NCBI GenBank assembly: GCA_013288825.1 | Contig: JABDBC010000018.1 | Span: 1 to 38,354 of the forward strand | Direction of reading: 5' to 3' | Length of the DNA stretch: 38,354 bases | From: Chlamydiota bacterium | Lineage (GTDB): Bacteria > Chlamydiota > Chlamydiia > Chlamydiales > Parachlamydiaceae | In this document: positions 8,308-16,158 of the stretch, in pieces | Layout: every line of letters starts with the position of its first letter | How positions within the stretch are numbered: position 1 is the first letter of the stretch | Program-made: the position numbers and the translations under genes | The notes under the pieces: generated by a model | The model's database searches: none | Told to the model about the DNA's origin: nothing | The model's input: the letters and a program-made list of their open reading frames with translations, nothing else

Positions 8308-10212
8308 ATGGGTATTCAAACAACAGGGACTTTAAGAGCTGACAAAGTAACTGTAGAAGACTTAAATCGCTGCACTGCCGCGCTTAAAAACAAAGAAAAA
8401 GTCGCCTGCGATCGCTCTGGAAAATGGTATTGCGAAGGCAAAGCCATGCGCTTTATCCGTTGGCTTTTTGGCTGCGATAACCGACGCGTGATTTTCCTCT
8501 CTGTCGTTTTCAATTCCTGTCTCGATGAATTGGAAAAACAACCTACCCGAATGAACGATGCCGCAGCATCTGCAAAATATCATGCCTATATTAACCTAGG
8601 AAAAGAAATTGAAGAACATCTGCAAAAATGCGTCTCTGAAGAATCACGCCATATCCATATTGAATTAACACGTCGTGTCGTCGCCCTCCAATACCGTATT
8701 GGAGATATAATACCCCTTAAAATAGGTTCTGAGCAACATACGAAATTGTATGGTAAAATGCAGAAAATGCTGCTGAAAAGAAAAAGCTCAGAATTATTAT
8801 CAGACTTCGATAAAGAAATCAGCCCTGGGGATAAAGACAGGCTAGGGGAACTGTGTCAATATGAAGAATTCGTCAATTTACTCATTAGAGAAGCTTGGTT
8901 AAAGAAAGAGAATGTAATCAAAGAGACACCATTACAGGAAAGGGTTTTTAATTGGAGAAGCCACCTTCAACCTTTAGTAGAATACCCTGCAATGCAACAA
9001 ATTTTGCGTGACAGCTTACTCTCATACAGAATAGCCTGTTTTGGAGGACAAGGTCTGCAGGTGACTACAGACGATGGAGTCAAAGATCTTAAAATGCGTT
9101 TCGAAACCGAAGGCAAATACGAAAAAGAGAGGAATGCAGATTCGGATTTTGAATGGATAAGTATCTTAGATCCAACAAGAAAGATCATGTTGCGTGGCAA
9201 TTTGCAACTGACAATCGGAAAGATTTTTTCGATTTTTAAAGATAAAAACTTCGCTTGGGGTGAAGTAGAGTTTTTCGGAAATGGAGTCTGTAATTTTCAC
9301 TCTGGAAGAATGGCACGCAAAATTGATGGGGAATATCAGCCTGTCAATTTAGCCCAACCAAGATGGTGGGAACAGCTTCCGCAAGTTCCTTGGATAAGCT
9401 TAGAAGATATGCAAAGGCGATCTCCCCACCTCGATTTGAATGGTGGTAAGAATTGGGTAGGAGTAAACGTTGCAACTCGTCGATTTCCAACTATGGTTGT
9501 GTCAGGCACACACGGATACAGAAAAATATATATTCCCAAAGTGAAGAACGGTACGCTTGGCTACGATATCTATGCTTTTTCGAAATTCCCTAAAGAAGAA
9601 GGTTTTCCTCGAACATGCCCTCAATACACTACTTTCGGAGCCAAGACTTGGGAAGGAGAAATAGCTCTAGATCCCAATCCATATAACGCTCAACGGCAAC
9701 ATGGCGGTGTTCCGTTTGTAATGACTCCTACAGAGGGGGTAGAAGATATGAAGTCCCTCGCCATAGATGTGCAAAGAGGTAGAGAAGGTAAAATGTCGTA
9801 TAATATTTTTGTCAAAAACTGTGCTCAATGGACAAATAAGAGAGAAAGACGTGAACGCCTAGGGCAAGAAAGAGTTCCTAAAGAATTGTATCAGGTGCCT
9901 TTATCAAGAGCTCAACCAATGTTTCCTATTGATCACATTTTCAGATGTTTGAATCGCATGCCCATGCGCATTCAGAACTGTGTTTACACGATTATTTTTT
10001 CACTGACAGGCGGACGGACTTCTCATACAACGGTGTGGATGGACAGAAACGGTGTAGAACAACGGGAAACAATTTGGATTTTGAGCCCTAATAGGAGGCC
10101 TTGGTCAGATGCAAGAAAAAATCGGTTTATTTGCCCGGCGGGTGTCGATCCAAAGATTTGGGCGGGCTACCCGGGCTTGGATCAGCTGGATCTTCCATTG
10201 GTACAGCCTTAA
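8308..10212 (+). CDS. Large protein with possible permuted NlpC/P60-like (papain-fold) motif; effector candidate
   Basis: A 634-aa protein, family not recognised with certainty. The N-terminal third is helical and charged, with a hydrophobic patch near residues 48-72 (FIRWLFGC...VIFLSVVF). In the C-terminal third, VVSGTHGYRKIYI (H402) is followed about 100 residues later by YNIFVKNCAQW (N504, C505). A histidine on an early strand followed by an Asn-Cys helix start is the order in circularly permuted NlpC/P60 and LRAT-like hydrolases, so a papain-fold cysteine hydrolase is plausible but inferred. A second His (SHTTVW, H573) lies further on. No signal peptide is seen. The ATG at 8308 has AAAGGGA seven bases upstream. 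It faces the proline-rich gene across composite palindrome 10221-10692. Confidence 0.8.
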   Translation: MGIQTTGTLRADKVTVEDLNRCTAALKNKEKVACDRSGKWYCEGKAMRFIRWLFGCDNRRVIFLSVVFNSCLDELEKQPTRMNDAAASAKYHAYINLGKEIEEHLQKCVSEESRHIHIELTRRVVALQYRIGDIIPLKIGSEQHTKLYGKMQKMLLKRKSSELLSDFDKEISPGDKDRLGELCQYEEFVNLLIREAWLKKENVIKETPLQERVFNWRSHLQPLVEYPAMQQILRDSLLSYRIACFGGQGLQVTTDDGVKDLKMRFETEGKYEKERNADSDFEWISILDPTRKIMLRGNLQLTIGKIFSIFKDKNFAWGEVEFFGNGVCNFHSGRMARKIDGEYQPVNLAQPRWWEQLPQVPWISLEDMQRRSPHLDLNGGKNWVGVNVATRRFPTMVVSGTHGYRKIYIPKVKNGTLGYDIYAFSKFPKEEGFPRTCPQYTTFGAKTWEGEIALDPNPYNAQRQHGGVPFVMTPTEGVEDMKSLAIDVQRGREGKMSYNIFVKNCAQWTNKRERRERLGQERVPKELYQVPLSRAQPMFPIDHIFRCLNRMPMRIQNCVYTIIFSLTGGRTSHTTVWMDRNGVEQRETIWILSPNRRPWSDARKNRFICPAGVDPKIWAGYPGLDQLDLPLVQP

Positions 10213-10220
10213 AGAACCTA

Positions 10221-10692
10221 AGGATGTAATTGCAGAAGTGCCTGTGTTAAGGCCCGAAGGGCAGGTATTTCACAGCCCAGGTCGGAGCGAAGCGGAGGCC
10301 TGGGTTTGTCATGGTACACATGGAGTCCTGAAAGGACGACATTTTTGCGTCCCATCGTGAACGCGCCCGAGCCTGCGCCCATTGCCCGAATATGTGAAGA
10401 TTTTTACCACAGAGATCACAGAGAGGAGGGGAGAAAAGGAGAGGTTAAAAGAATCTTTAAGATAAATCTAAATCCTCCCACTGCTCTTCTCTTCTCTCTG
10501 TGATCTCTGTGGTAAAATCTTCAAATAGTCGGGCAACGGGTGAGTGCTTCGGCTGCGTTCACGACTTAAATGTCGTCCTTTCAGGACTCCATGTGTACCA
10601 TGACTAACCCAGGCCTCCGCTTCGCTCCGACCTGGGCTGTGAAATGCCCTGCCCTTCGGGCCTAACACAGGGCACTTTTGCAACTACCTCAT
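10221..10692. repeat. Composite palindrome with at least five nested arm families
   Basis: About 470 bp between convergent genes, reading as one palindrome with layered arms. From outside in: G (TAATTGCAGAAGTGCC with mirror GGCACTTTTGCAACTACC); a B-like layer (GGCCCGAAGGGCAGG, then CAGCCCAGGTCGGAGCGAAG); a CATGGAGTCCTGAAAGGACGAC layer; C (CGTGAACGCGCCCGAGCC; its mirror is degraded to CTGCGTTCACG); E (TTTTACCACAGAGATCACAG with mirror). The centre, near 10430-10495, is purine-rich then pyrimidine-rich. Left and right copies differ by scattered substitutions and small indels, so it is not freshly made. No credible gene fits; open frames here are repeat translations. The right end abuts the TAA (10693-10695) of the facing gene. 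Confidence 0.92.
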
Positions 10693-12876
10693 TTATGTCT
10701 CCTCTCTCAAGGGTTGCCCTGGATTTGCCTGTTTCCTTCTAACTTCATCAGTATATGGGGTCGTTATGCCACCTGGAAGATTACCGTATCTTGCATATAC
10801 ATAGACACCTTGTGCAGTTCCGCGTTTTTCCCAGTTGTCGCAATAATCTTTGTGTAGTGCTTCTCGGATTTCACGCTCTTTGTCAGTCAACGGGGCTAAA
10901 AGCCCCAGTTTTTCTCGGAGTGTGCGCTCTTTGAGCGCTTTTTCATCCATCTTTCTGTCAATTGGAAGTATCGTCTTTATAGAAATATTCATCAGGTAAG
11001 CGGCTAGGTTTGTGGGAAGAATGCAAACGAATCCTCCCAAAATGGAAAAGCATTTCATTGACGCTTGAAACCCCGCGTGAAACCCTTTTGATTTAAAACC
11101 TGAACCTACCCAAGTTAAGAAACCTACTACGAGACCTACAGCTGCTGATCCGACTGCCACAACAACCTGAAAGAGTGCAGCTGGTATGTAGATCGCTACG
11201 CTGATAGTCCCTGCAATGAAACCTACAATTCCCATCAAGCCTGATGTCAAGTCTGATGCCACTCGTGCTCCCATTTTTCCTGTAGACATAATAAATTTAT
11301 CAAATCTGCTCTTTAGACTGCTCGCATTCGCGCTTGCCATTGATGGCGAGGTTACTGAAGGTGATGTTAATGGAACAGGAAAAGCAACAACACTTCCAAA
11401 ACGTCTGGCTCCCGGAGGAAGCTCCCCGCCTTCCTCCAATCCCATTCTTTCGACGTCCCGATCGAGGGCTGCTCGCTGACTCCCGGCTGTTGTTGTATCC
11501 GGCGTTATCATCCCTGCTTTAAAATCTTCATCACTTTCTTCTTGAGCCAACGCGTGATCAAAGGGTTCAAATTTGCCTCTTTTTGTTTCCAAATCGGTAG
11601 GGGTGCCACTTTTTCCTCGGCGACCTGCCTCATGTCTAACTAAAGCTTCATTCCCTTCTCTTGTCACACCTGCTGCGAGTTTAGCATCATTATCAAACAG
11701 ATGTTCACTTTTATCCTCATCCCCATGCGGAGGCACAATACGAGTTGCTGTAAATGTAAGTGGAGGCAATGATTCGGTTGTTGATGGCGGTAGTGTTGCA
11801 GCTGTGTCTGGCTGCCGGAGAGCGCTTCTGACTTCAGCCAGCTCGGCAGCTCCCGCTGCAAGATCTTCATCTGTTATAATGCTTGCATCTTCTTCTCGGC
11901 TTCCTGAGGTTACAATGGGGTGCTCTTTTAATTCTGTACGGAACGATTCTACAAGTGCCTCTCTTTCTGATGGCGGTGCTCCTGCAGCTGCGGGAGTGGC
12001 AGGAGGTGCAGCTCTTACAGGAGGGGGCGATTCTATGTGGGATGGTGGAAGATGTTCGGCAGGAACAGGGAGAATAATGCGTGGCTCCGTTAATAGTAGG
12101 CTTTCAAAAGCTTCTGCTGCCGATGATGTTGTTGTTCCTGGTGGCAATGCTCCTGCAGCTGGAGCTATTGCAGGGCGAGTTCCAGTTAATTCAGTCAAAA
12201 GTGGAGGAGGTTCAGTTTCAGTTGTTATGGGTGGCGTTGAACTTCGTGGCAAGAGGGGGTTTGCGAAATGCCTGGGATCTCCCAACGGTTCAAACCTGGC
12301 GGGAAGTGTTGTTGTGGCAGTAAAAGGTAGTCGTGTCTCGCCGGGTGCAGTTGTGCGTGTTAACGCAATACTAAGGCGTTCAGCGCCGGCAGCAACGTTT
12401 TTAAATGCTGTTAGTGCTGTATTGTATGTTGCGGCGACGGGTCCTGTAAACGTTAAAAGAGTTTTTTGTGTTGCAACACCTGTTTCGGCGGCAAGGGTTT
12501 TTGTTGCCGTCACTTCGGCTCCAGAAGGTTTCAAGGATAAACTGTAATTTTTGAGATCTTTTGGAAATGATTTATGTTCAGTGACATTAGAAAGCATTGT
12601 TTCTAAACTCTTACGTTGCGCAGCGGTTAAATCCTTTAGCTCTGTTTTTTTACCGCCAATGAAGAGATTCTTGACTTGATATAGCGTTTCTCCGACCGTA
12701 AGTATGGACGTAGACGAATCTACAGCGGCTTCAGGAGGTTCTTCAGGCAGCGGCGGCGTGGTACCTGTTGTGGTGGTTAGTGATGGAGGAGGCGTCGTTG
12801 GGGGCGCTGGTGGAGGAACGGGAGGAGTCCATAAAGGCGGTGTTGAACCTGGTGGGGGTGTTGAAACGCCTGACAT
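10693..12876 (-). CDS. Proline-rich protein with C-terminal hydrophobic domain; T3SS substrate/translocator candidate
   Basis: A 727-aa protein. Residues 1-50 are very rich in Pro and Thr, and Pro/Ala/Thr-rich low-complexity sequence continues to about residue 390. Residues 545-592 and 609-635 form a hydrophobic domain with Gly/Ala-rich membrane segments (GIVGFIAGTISVAIYI, VVVAVGSAAVGLVVGF), followed by a charged tail. No signal peptide is seen. The ATG at 12876 has AAGGAG at good spacing; frame further upstream is only palindrome sequence. The gene upstream on the same strand encodes an LcrH/SycD-like chaperone, the class that escorts hydrophobic type III translocators, so a translocator or inclusion-membrane effector is plausible. 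I cannot align it to CopB or CopD by eye. The real product is supported by start signal and domain structure although the Pro/Thr bias keeps long antisense frames open. Confidence 0.85.
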   Translation of the reverse strand: MSGVSTPPPGSTPPLWTPPVPPPAPPTTPPPSLTTTTGTTPPLPEEPPEAAVDSSTSILTVGETLYQVKNLFIGGKKTELKDLTAAQRKSLETMLSNVTEHKSFPKDLKNYSLSLKPSGAEVTATKTLAAETGVATQKTLLTFTGPVAATYNTALTAFKNVAAGAERLSIALTRTTAPGETRLPFTATTTLPARFEPLGDPRHFANPLLPRSSTPPITTETEPPPLLTELTGTRPAIAPAAGALPPGTTTSSAAEAFESLLLTEPRIILPVPAEHLPPSHIESPPPVRAAPPATPAAAGAPPSEREALVESFRTELKEHPIVTSGSREEDASIITDEDLAAGAAELAEVRSALRQPDTAATLPPSTTESLPPLTFTATRIVPPHGDEDKSEHLFDNDAKLAAGVTREGNEALVRHEAGRRGKSGTPTDLETKRGKFEPFDHALAQEESDEDFKAGMITPDTTTAGSQRAALDRDVERMGLEEGGELPPGARRFGSVVAFPVPLTSPSVTSPSMASANASSLKSRFDKFIMSTGKMGARVASDLTSGLMGIVGFIAGTISVAIYIPAALFQVVVAVGSAAVGLVVGFLTWVGSGFKSKGFHAGFQASMKCFSILGGFVCILPTNLAAYLMNISIKTILPIDRKMDEKALKERTLREKLGLLAPLTDKEREIREALHKDYCDNWEKRGTAQGVYVYARYGNLPGGITTPYTDEVRRKQANPGQPLREET

Positions 12877-12917
12877 AAAAATCTCCTTGTAACAAACACT
12901 AAATTGTTCTGAATCCG

Positions 12918-13128
12918 CCCCATGCATCGGGCGAAGGGACATAAGGGACAAGGGACATAAAGGACATAAGGGACGTAAGGGACTTTAAGGGACAAGGGAC
13001 ATAAAGGACAGGTGCAACAAATGTCCTTTGTTGCTTAGGTCCTTTGGGTCCTTTATGTCCTTTGTCCCTTACGTCCCTTATGTCCTTTAGGTCCCTTGTC
13101 CCTTATGTCCCTTCGCTTGATGCATGGG
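12918..13128. repeat. Palindrome D2 between chaperone and proline-rich gene
   Basis: Outer arms are CCATGCATC...GCGAAGGGAC with its mirror GTCCCTTCGC...GATGCATGG. Inside is a long family D palindrome of 9-bp units (GGGACATAA, AGGACATAA on the left; pyrimidine-rich mirror on the right). It sits between two same-strand genes that look functionally paired, so it could separate or modulate their transcripts. The remaining bases of the gap to 13160 show nothing recognisable. Confidence 0.9.
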
Positions 13129-13160
13129 ATGCGTTGCGTTGCTGCTCTTTCACTCACACC

Positions 13161-13982
13161 TTAGGCCGCATTTTTCATTTTGCTTAATTCCAACTCCAGG
13201 CGGTGCAATTCAGAATTCCACGATTCATCCTTTGTCAATTCGACAATCCCTTTTGCTTCGGTAATCTCAAATTCCGCTCCCAATTCGTCCTTCAATTGAA
13301 GATAACATTCGGCAGTTTGAAGGTGGGGATAGGGGTCTGTCGCATCCATCACTTCGGCCATCAGAAGCGACGAAATGGCTTCGACATAATGCTGCTGACT
13401 CTTTTCGGCCAATCCCAATCCCATCCAATAATCCTTAACCAACGGATTCAACACAGACAAATAAAAGAAAATCGCAGAGGCCTCCTCAAATCGCTTTTCA
13501 TTGAATAGGGTGTATCCCACAACATAAAAGCAATAAAGCATAAAATTAGTAATCCCAAATTGCTTCTGAAGGCTGTCTTGCATGTTTACTTTTTCAGTCT
13601 CGCTTTTATTAGGCTTGTTTTTATCAGACTCATCTTTCTCGACAGGCTCCGCAGCTCCTTTTTGAATCACTTTTAATAAATCCTCGTTGAATCTGATGTT
13701 ATCAGACTTTGATAGCAAATGATCTCTATTTTCATTGAATGTATTGGCAGCAATTTGCATTTTTTTCCAGAAGGCGCCATCAATTTTTTGTATATTTTCG
13801 AGAGCATGTTGTTTAATTTGGTCGAATTCGGAGATTGGGGCTCCTTTTAATTCTTTATTGAAGTCATCTTTGTGGTCATTCACGAATTTTTCTGTCATAG
13901 AAATGAGTTGAGCCAGGGTTTCCTGGTGCAATTTTTCAGAAATATCTGGTGTTTCGGGGGACAAGGTAGATTTTTTTTCCAT
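13161..13982 (-). CDS. LcrH/SycD-like type III secretion chaperone (TPR)
   Basis: A 273-aa protein. Residues about 145-250 match the TPR layout of class II T3SS chaperones (LcrH/SycD/IpgC): an opening helix pair (LYCFYVVGYTLFNEKRFEEA), then IFFYLSVLNPLVKDYWMGLG, and DPYPHLQTAECYLQLKDELGAE. The N-terminal half is a charged helical extension of about 140 residues, which makes the protein longer than typical LcrH (about 160-230 aa). Such chaperones hold hydrophobic translocators in the cytoplasm before secretion; the proline-rich hydrophobic protein encoded next is the likely client, by inference. The ATG has GGGAG five bases upstream. It starts 71 bp after the rnhB stop and may have its own AT-rich promoter. 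Confidence 0.85.
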   Translation of the reverse strand: MEKKSTLSPETPDISEKLHQETLAQLISMTEKFVNDHKDDFNKELKGAPISEFDQIKQHALENIQKIDGAFWKKMQIAANTFNENRDHLLSKSDNIRFNEDLLKVIQKGAAEPVEKDESDKNKPNKSETEKVNMQDSLQKQFGITNFMLYCFYVVGYTLFNEKRFEEASAIFFYLSVLNPLVKDYWMGLGLAEKSQQHYVEAISSLLMAEVMDATDPYPHLQTAECYLQLKDELGAEFEITEAKGIVELTKDESWNSELHRLELELSKMKNAA

Positions 13983-14017
13983 ATAGACTCCCTAATATTA
14001 GAATTAATAATATTAAC

Positions 14018-14047
14018 AATCTATAAACTTAGTATAATAAAAAACAA
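14018..14047 (-). promoter_or_regulatory. Candidate promoter of the T3SS chaperone gene
   Basis: On the minus strand TTGTTT (14047-14042) and TAGATT (14023-14018) are 18 bp apart in a very AT-rich 71-bp gap downstream of rnhB. The match is modest and random occurrence in AT-rich DNA is possible. If real, the chaperone is transcribed separately from the ribosomal-protein operon. Confidence 0.3.
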
Positions 14048-14053
14048 ATTATT

Positions 14054-14794
14054 TTAGATATAGTTATTTATTTGCGACTGTCCCTTAGGTCCATGTCCAT
14101 TCGCGTCCTTCACCGGCGCAAAGGACTGACGATGGATTTCACACGGCCCATGCTCTGCTAGCGCCTTCAGATGCGCCGCGGTTCCATAGCCCTTATTAGA
14201 ATTGAACCCATACTGGGGCCAAGTATTGTGATGTTCCTCCATTAAACGATCGCGGGTTTCTTTTGCTAAAACCGAGGCAACAGCAATCGAATGCGAAAGT
14301 TGGTCTCCGCGGATAATTTTTTGGTGAGGTATTGTTGATCGAGTAAGATTAACGCCATCTACGAGGATGTAGTCTGGTTCTTTTGCAAGCTTGGCGATCG
14401 CTTGGAACATTGCTTCTATAGAAGCTTGAAGAATATTGATACGGTCGATTTCTTTGTGGCAGACGATGCCGATTCCAAATATAACTCTTTTATCCCCAAT
14501 GACTTGCAAAAAAATCTCTTTTCGCAGCTTAGGAACGAGTTTTTTGCTGTCGTCGACATAAGGAAAATAAACGCCTTCGGGGATGATGCATGCAGCAGCG
14601 ACGACAGGCCCTGCTAGCGGGCCTCGTCCAGCCTCATCAACTCCTGCTATTGCCTGAAACCCCTTTTCCCGAGCAGCGGTCTCAAAGAGGTGGAGTTCTT
14701 TGAGCCGCTTCCATTCAGTTGCTGGGATCTTTGGAGTTACATGCTTAAGATTGCACTTGCTCGGCAGTGGAGGAGACAGTTTCTTCAGCATCAT
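14054..14794 (-). CDS. rnhB: Ribonuclease HII
   Basis: RNase HII removes ribonucleotides misincorporated in DNA and degrades RNA-DNA hybrids. AGVDEAGRGPLAGPVVAAA is the catalytic Asp-Glu motif, with later acidic residues in DYILVDGV and the GYGTAAHLKAL segment typical of the family. The start is uncertain: I choose the ATG at 14794 (AGGA upstream; 246 aa), overlapping the rplS end by about 50 bases; an adjacent ATG at 14791 or a later start is possible. The C-terminal tail (GHGPKGQSQ) is encoded by a fragment of palindrome family D (TGTCCCTTAGGTCCATGTCC), so the repeat seems to have replaced or extended the native end. Order rplS-rnhB is the same as in Chlamydia. Confidence 0.93.
   Translation of the reverse strand: MMLKKLSPPLPSKCNLKHVTPKIPATEWKRLKELHLFETAAREKGFQAIAGVDEAGRGPLAGPVVAAACIIPEGVYFPYVDDSKKLVPKLRKEIFLQVIGDKRVIFGIGIVCHKEIDRINILQASIEAMFQAIAKLAKEPDYILVDGVNLTRSTIPHQKIIRGDQLSHSIAVASVLAKETRDRLMEEHHNTWPQYGFNSNKGYGTAAHLKALAEHGPCEIHRQSFAPVKDANGHGPKGQSQINNYI
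14078..14102. repeat. Half-arm of repeat family D inside the 3' end of rnhB
   Basis: CTGTCCCTTAGGTCCATGTCC is a right-type (pyrimidine) D arm with no partner nearby. It lies inside the coding region of rnhB and supplies part of its C-terminal tail. This is the clearest case here of a repeat arm lying inside a coding region of a housekeeping gene. Confidence 0.55.
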
Positions 14795-15197
14795 TTGGCG
14801 TTTCCTGATTATTCCCACTGAGTTGTTCGATTTTCTTAGGCTTTGTTCCCATGCGGGCGCGGACTTTTGATTTTTTACCTGAAGTGCCGCGGAGGTAGTA
14901 TAGTTTGCTTCGGCGTACATGTCCAGATTTCATCACTTCGATGTTTGCAATGCGTGGGCTATGTAGCATGAAGACCCGTTCCATCCCTTCGCCATAGGCA
15001 ACACGGTGAACGGTAAATGTTTCAGAAAGGCCTGTGCCTTTGCGGGCAATGACGGTTCCTGTAAAAACCTGTACCCGTTCTTTTTCCCCTTCGATAATGC
15101 GGGTATGAACTTTGACTGTATCGCCAATGCGGAAGTCAGGAACTTGTTCCTTCAGTAGGCCTTTTTCTAAATTCTCAATTGCGGGAATTCTGCTCAT
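14745..15197 (-). CDS. rplS: 50S ribosomal protein L19 (bL19)
   Basis: Bacterial bL19, a 50S protein at the 30S-50S interface. Recognisable segments are PDFRIGDTVKVHTRIIEGEKERVQVFTG (split over the first 50 residues), ERVFMLHSPRI and the basic RRSKLYYLRG motif. At 150 aa it is longer than the usual 115-120 because of an acidic, Ser/Thr-rich tail after residue 125. AAAGGAG precedes the ATG by a few bases and overlaps the end of trmD, three bases away, so the two are translationally coupled. It overlaps rnhB downstream. Confidence 0.96.
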   Translation of the reverse strand: MSRIPAIENLEKGLLKEQVPDFRIGDTVKVHTRIIEGEKERVQVFTGTVIARKGTGLSETFTVHRVAYGEGMERVFMLHSPRIANIEVMKSGHVRRSKLYYLRGTSGKKSKVRARMGTKPKKIEQLSGNNQETPNDAEETVSSTAEQVQS

Positions 15198-15200
15198 GGT

Positions 15201-15887
15201 TTATTTCTCCTTTGATAATTTCTCTAGCAGATCAGGGCGCACTAGCTTTGTCTTTTGCAAGGCTGTTTCTTTGCGCCACTCTGCGATTTTTTTATGATTT
15301 CCACTTAGCAAAACCTCAGGTACCTTCATCCCCTCGAATAGTTCGGGTCTGGTGTAGTGAGGGCAGTCTAAGATTCCATTCTCAAACGAATCTTCGTTGG
15401 CAGCTTCTTGATGCCCAAGGACTCCGGGAAGAAAGCGTACAACGGTATCGACGAGGACGATGGCCGCTAAACACCCATTTGTCAGTACATAGTCGCCAAC
15501 GCTTAGCTCCTCATCCACTTCTGTTTGAAGCACTCTCTCATCGATCCCTTCATAATGCCCACACAGCAAGATGAGGTTGCTTTTTTCTGCCAGTTGTCGA
15601 CTTTTTTTTGCAGTTAGCAACTTCCCTTGTGGAGAAAGGTAGATCACATAGGAATCTGCCTCACGCACGCTGTCTATTGCTCTCTTTACTGGCTCCGGCA
15701 TCAACACCATGCCGGGTCCGCCTCCGTAAGGGCGCTCATCCACTCGGCGATGCTTATTTTCAGCAAACTGTCGAATGTCGACATGTTGGATGTTAAAAAG
15801 TCCCTTTGCCTGGGCTTGTTTAATGATGCTCTCATCAAAAGGGCCCCTGAAATACTCAGGAAAAAGGGAAAGTATCGTTATTTTCAT
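15201..15887 (-). CDS. trmD: tRNA (guanine-N1)-methyltransferase TrmD
   Basis: A SPOUT-class methyltransferase that makes m1G37 in tRNAs reading codons that start with C. Motifs seen are YGGGPGMVLMPEP, the cofactor-knot segments LSPQG, CGHYEGIDERV and SVGDYVLTNG, and a C-terminal helical domain ending with GNHKKIAEWR. Its 228 aa match ordinary bacterial TrmD. The ATG at 15887 has GGAAG upstream. It sits in rpsP-trmD-rplS order, but 271 bp of palindromic and half-palindromic sequence separates it from rpsP, which is unusual for this operon. Confidence 0.97.
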   Translation of the reverse strand: MKITILSLFPEYFRGPFDESIIKQAQAKGLFNIQHVDIRQFAENKHRRVDERPYGGGPGMVLMPEPVKRAIDSVREADSYVIYLSPQGKLLTAKKSRQLAEKSNLILLCGHYEGIDERVLQTEVDEELSVGDYVLTNGCLAAIVLVDTVVRFLPGVLGHQEAANEDSFENGILDCPHYTRPELFEGMKVPEVLLSGNHKKIAEWRKETALQKTKLVRPDLLEKLSKEK

Positions 15888-15901
15888 GGCGCTTCCAGTA
15901 G

Positions 15902-16083
15902 AAGAAGTGTCAACAGCCTTCGTGAACGCGCCCGAGCCCGCGCCCGTTGCCCGATCTCCATCGTAAACCTTATTCCCGTACCCGATTTTCGGTATGATCG
16001 GGTTCGGACAAGGGAAGTTCGGGCAACGGGCGCGGGCTCGGGCGCGTTCACGAAGGCTGTTGACCTGATAATGGGCACTTCTG
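15902..16083. repeat. Palindrome C1 upstream of trmD
   Basis: The main arms are family C: CGTGAACGCGCCCGAGCCCG on the left, then CGCCCGTTGCCCGATC, mirrored by GGGCAACGGGCGCGGGC and CTCGGGCGCGTTCACG on the right. A locus-specific extension (GTCAACAGCC / GGCTGTTGAC) and an outer trace of family G (AGAAGTG / GCACTTCT) flank it. The GC-rich stem lies between rpsP and trmD and would interrupt a co-transcript. Confidence 0.9.
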
Positions 16084-16153
16084 CAATTACCTCTTTAGGT
16101 TCTTGTCCCTTATGTCCCTTCTCTTCTTCTCTCTGTGATCTCTGTGGTAAAAT
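16073..16153. repeat. Row of unpaired right half-arms (G, D, E)
   Basis: Read left to right: G right arm (GGCACTTCTGCAATTACC), D right arm (CTTGTCCCTTATGTCCCTTC) and E right arm (CTCTCTGTGATCTCTGTGG). No matching D or E left arms are found nearby, so these are halves of once larger nested palindromes, or copied halves. They run to within about 10 bases of the rpsP stop codon. Confidence 0.8.
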
Positions 16154-16158
16154 TGCCG

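Noticed and set aside
11573-12547. 324-codon open frame antisense to the proline-rich gene
   Set aside because: The minus-strand protein has a proper ribosome binding site, recognisable proline-rich and hydrophobic domains and a chaperone neighbour. The antisense frame is Ser/Gly/Ala/Val-rich, as expected from the complement of Pro/Thr/Ala codons, and has no start signal.
15905-16078. Short open frames through palindrome C1 (Arg/Ala/Pro-rich)
   Set aside because: They are the GC-rich C arms translated; identical peptides recur at 17.9-18.1 and 19.4-19.5 kb.
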